From Pirellulales bacterium (GTDB lineage: Bacteria; Planctomycetota; Planctomycetia; Pirellulales; JAEUIK01), in the NCBI GenBank assembly GCA_019636335.1, contig JAHBXR010000005.1, positions 1 to 64,000 on the forward strand: DNA of 64,000 nt, read 5' to 3'. Below the pieces are notes generated by a model. That model was not told the DNA's origin. It did not search any database and saw only the letters and a list, made by a program, of their open reading frames with translations. The position numbers and the translations under genes are program-made. Position 1 is the stretch's first letter. Each line of letters opens with the position of its first letter. Positions 61,457 to 64,000 of the stretch are shown here, in pieces.

Positions 61457-62557
61457 ATGCCATCCATCGTACAATCTCGACTGGAGGAGTTGTTGCCACA
61501 ATTGCCTAAGCTGGAGGAAATCACCGCTGCCACCCTCACCGAGTACAGCACAGACCTGTACTTGTGCGCGCTCGGATTCGAAGAGCGTTGCCACTCCATT
61601 CCAGCGCTTATGGGGCAAAATCAGTGCGCCGCACGGCAAGGAGTTTACATCACCGTCCGCACAAACCGCGAAGATAATGAGCGGAATCTTCCTCGCCTGC
61701 ATGAACTCATGCAAGCTTTCTGCGGGACTACGGTATCATTAGACGCTGACGATCCTAACTTCGAGCGCACCCTGAAACGAACCATCTCCCATCTCGCAAC
61801 GGACGTTGGCCAAACTCCTACGATTACATTCGACATAAGCGTAGCAGCGAACCGCCTCTTGTTGAGAACCTTCAAAACGCTCTTGGAGAGCGACGTCAAC
61901 TTGCGCATCGTCTATGCGGAAGCAGCCGCATATCATCCTACCCATGACGAATACCACCGAGACAAGGAGAGGTGGACCGCCGACGGGACAATCGGCATGG
62001 AAGAAGGAGTCAGCTTTGTCGTTCCTAGTCCGTCATACGCAGGACAACAGCTCGATCCATTGCCCAATTGCGTGATTCTGTTCCCAAGCTTCCGAAAAGA
62101 TCGGAGTCTTGCAGTCCTAAGCGCCGTCGACGAGACGCTCGTGGTGAGCCGACATGAAGACGTGATGTGGATCATCGGTAGGCCCCACCATGGAGCCGAT
62201 GCGTGGCGAATCGATGCCATGCGCGAAATCAACCAGATCCCACCAGACTCACCCCAACAGGAAATCGGAACTTTCGACTATCTAGAGACGTTGATGGAAC
62301 TTGAAAGAATTTACCGCCGACGCTGGGAGCGGTACAACATCACAATTTCGCCGCTCGGCTCGAAGCTTCAAGCGATCGGAATAGGCCTTTTTTGCTACCT
62401 GCACCCGGAAATCCGTGTGATGTTTTCGGCTCCCCGCCGCTATAACGCCCAAGTTTGGTCATCTGGCTGCCGCGCGGCGTGGTCAATTACCTTTGATTCG
62501 ACAATCGAACTCAGGGAACGATTAGCGGCTGTTGGACAAATCTCGATCGTGCCCTAG
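61457..62557 (+). CDS. Partner of the kinase-ATPase fusion, unknown family
   Basis: A 366-residue protein starting two bases after the previous stop, so it is translationally coupled. Features are YSTDLYLCALGFEERCHSIP near 30, TITFDISVAANRLLLRTFKT, a central FPSFRKDRSLAVLSAVDETL and ITISPLGSKLQAIGIGLFCY. It looks like an alpha/beta fold and possibly an effector. I cannot name it. The longer upstream frame overlaps the ATPase and is rejected. Confidence 0.7.
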   Translation: MPSIVQSRLEELLPQLPKLEEITAATLTEYSTDLYLCALGFEERCHSIPALMGQNQCAARQGVYITVRTNREDNERNLPRLHELMQAFCGTTVSLDADDPNFERTLKRTISHLATDVGQTPTITFDISVAANRLLLRTFKTLLESDVNLRIVYAEAAAYHPTHDEYHRDKERWTADGTIGMEEGVSFVVPSPSYAGQQLDPLPNCVILFPSFRKDRSLAVLSAVDETLVVSRHEDVMWIIGRPHHGADAWRIDAMREINQIPPDSPQQEIGTFDYLETLMELERIYRRRWERYNITISPLGSKLQAIGIGLFCYLHPEIRVMFSAPRRYNAQVWSSGCRAAWSITFDSTIELRERLAAVGQISIVP

Positions 62558-62558
62558 T

Positions 62559-63959
62559 TTAGGCATTGTTCGCCACGGCCGCCCACAACCGATATTCCTC
62601 CCGTTTGAAGGTTCGAAAGCGTTGGTCGCGCGCGGCGCGCGGCAGAAGCCAGCGGTTGCGAAAATGGGTCCAAAGCTCTTCAGCTGGACGGTCTGTATGA
62701 TCGAGCCGATCAGTTTCGCCGCACAGAAAGGATTTGCTATTCGTCGCCGTTGGTACGACGAATACTTCTCGGCGGACACCATGGCATAAGAGTTCGGACG
62801 AGAGGCCCAGTGCCTTGAGGGATTTCTTCACAACCTCTCGTCGATTCCGAAAACCGGTTCCCCATGAATTGTTTTTTGCTGTGGCCTCGCAATGAGAGTG
62901 CGCGAAGGCGCTCAATTCGTCGTACAGGCCGTTTAGGAATTGAAAATCTCCGTAACCTTGTGTGTATCCAATGCTCTGGTACAAGGTCGCGTTACGAAAA
63001 GTGATCCGATTGTATACGGAGGATCGACCGAGCGCTGAAGTCGTAGTGAGCAGTGCTATGTCGCCGTCCATCTTCTTGCCAGAAATTAGAGTCTCTTTGC
63101 CAGCATATTTCTTCTTGAAGGCAACTCGCACTTCGTTACTCGCAGCCAGCATGGCGACTAGCTTTCCGCAAAGCAACTGGGAGTAGGGCGGTGCGGCACC
63201 GAGTACGAACGCGTCGACGATATTCTGCAGCCGTGCGGATCTCGTGGCTGAGTTCCAGCCGATCCAGGACTCGCGTGGTTGTAACGCAAAGACAGGATCA
63301 CCCAAACCGAGAACCCCGATCAGCCTGTCGTTATTATTGCCGTCGACGATAAGAAATCGCAGGCGCCGACCGTAGCCGGAGGAAACCGGTATTGTCCAAT
63401 GTAGGCAAGCGTAGCGAAACAGAAGTTCCTCATCGCTTCCACGAGTGACCTCTACAAGCTTGGGAAAAATCGACTCGACTCGTAGTTCGCTACCGTTCGC
63501 AATACGGCCTAGCAAATCGGACTCATACCGGCCAAGAATTGCTTTGGCCCGATCCCGCTTGTGCTTCATCGCGCATTCGTGGAGCCGACGAATACGATCC
63601 TTATCGATGCCTTCTGGAATGTAGATTCTTCCGGCACGAATCGCGAAGCCCTGTGATCTCAGCGACGCTACGACGTTCGATCGAAGCAAAACCGATGAAT
63701 CGCCTGTCAACCGAGCAATGAACGCCGCTTTATTTGCACCGTTGGGCTGCCAACCGAGTGCGTCGCAGGCAGCTTTCAGCTCATCGCAATGGAGAAGTTC
63801 CAGAAGGTCTCGGGTAGTAAATGCTCGGCTCTTCTCTAGGATGCCGACCAACGTTTTGCGAATCGCGTTCTTAGGGGCCGGAAGGCCAAGTGCGCGTGCG
63901 ACTTGAATCAGTCGCGGCTTGCGGAGCAGGTTCAGGATCGTGAACCGCCTCACGCTCAT
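62559..63959 (-). CDS. DruA-like DUF4338 protein
   Basis: A 466-residue protein. The C-terminal about 290 residues match the DUF4338/DruA pattern: LRFLIVDGNNNDRLIGVLGL, FALQPRESWIGWNSATRSAR, GKLVAMLAASNEVRVAFKKK, ISGKKMDGDIALLTTTSALG, SIGYTQGYGDFQFLNGLYDE. DruA is the hallmark of Druantia defence systems, although DUF4338 also occurs alone. The N-terminal 120 residues are a helical extension. GAGGAG precedes ATG 63959. It converges with the partner gene, one base between the stops. No other druantia gene is visible inside the window. Confidence 0.78.
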   Translation of the reverse strand: MSVRRFTILNLLRKPRLIQVARALGLPAPKNAIRKTLVGILEKSRAFTTRDLLELLHCDELKAACDALGWQPNGANKAAFIARLTGDSSVLLRSNVVASLRSQGFAIRAGRIYIPEGIDKDRIRRLHECAMKHKRDRAKAILGRYESDLLGRIANGSELRVESIFPKLVEVTRGSDEELLFRYACLHWTIPVSSGYGRRLRFLIVDGNNNDRLIGVLGLGDPVFALQPRESWIGWNSATRSARLQNIVDAFVLGAAPPYSQLLCGKLVAMLAASNEVRVAFKKKYAGKETLISGKKMDGDIALLTTTSALGRSSVYNRITFRNATLYQSIGYTQGYGDFQFLNGLYDELSAFAHSHCEATAKNNSWGTGFRNRREVVKKSLKALGLSSELLCHGVRREVFVVPTATNSKSFLCGETDRLDHTDRPAEELWTHFRNRWLLPRAARDQRFRTFKREEYRLWAAVANNA

Positions 63960-64000
63960 TGTGCTCCTCAAATACTGACGGTGTCGCCTTGGTTTACCCT

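Overview
The window looks like a Planctomycetota genome, probably of the Pirellula/Gemmata type. The evidence is GC-rich DNA, an ECF sigma factor overlapping a very large Ser/Thr kinase with a WD40-like propeller, and several kinase fusions. This assignment is inference from gene style; no rRNA is present.

Positions 1-7897 read as host chromosome. They hold a partial zinc-ribbon membrane protein (runs off the left edge), the sigma factor/kinase pair, and a 5'-truncated TIGR02679/DUF2399 (Wadjet JetD-like) gene cut by an IS256-family remnant. At 7898-7942 lies a bare 3' portion of a tRNA-Arg(UCU), the classic scar of an element integrated into a tRNA gene. Its orientation puts the element to the right, so I read about 7.94 kb to the window end as one large plasmid-like integrated element. 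No second end is visible.

Element, left to right. (a) 8.3-10.1 kb: a retron cassette on the minus strand with reverse transcriptase, XRE-type HTH protein, a small protein and a candidate msr-msd RNA, followed by a HEPN-like gene. (b) 11.4-18.7 kb: a slipin gene, then an array of about 40 minus-strand tRNA genes covering 19 amino acids plus a degenerate Met-like tRNA, interrupted by an HNH nuclease, a dual-specificity-phosphatase-like gene and a DUF6940-like gene. Most leucine tRNAs there have a short, class I-sized variable region, and five tRNAs have C instead of U at position 33. (c) 19.2-28.9 kb: MT-A70 methyltransferase, winged-helix protein, a tightly overlapped serine recombinase-ParB-ParB operon, a DUF932 gene with small satellites, KptA and a tyrosine integrase.

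(d) 28.9-41.9 kb: a defence operon. Twin palindromic operators precede a three-gene module headed by an XRE-GHKL ATPase fusion, which leads with short gaps or overlaps into a type I restriction system. The restriction genes are interleaved with a zinc-ribbon/HEPN-like gene and a coiled-coil gene, and HsdS carries two near-duplicate recognition halves. (e) 41.9-44.8 kb: a membrane protein plus class V aminotransferase pair and a convergent unknown gene. (f) 46.5-49.9 kb: the plasmid backbone, with ParA, a small partition partner, three iterons, a replication initiator and a RelE-type toxin/antitoxin pair.

(g) 50.4-58.6 kb: a DUF7249-like gene, a divergent kinase, replication-relaxation-like DNA-binding proteins, a TraD/VirD4-type coupling ATPase and a coiled-coil membrane protein. 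(h) 58.9-64 kb: a kinase-ORC/CDC6-like ATPase fusion coupled to an unknown partner, convergent with a DruA-like DUF4338 gene.

The strongest candidates for undescribed biology are the XRE-GHKL three-gene module, the kinase-ATPase pair, and the tRNA array with its short-variable-arm leucine tRNAs.
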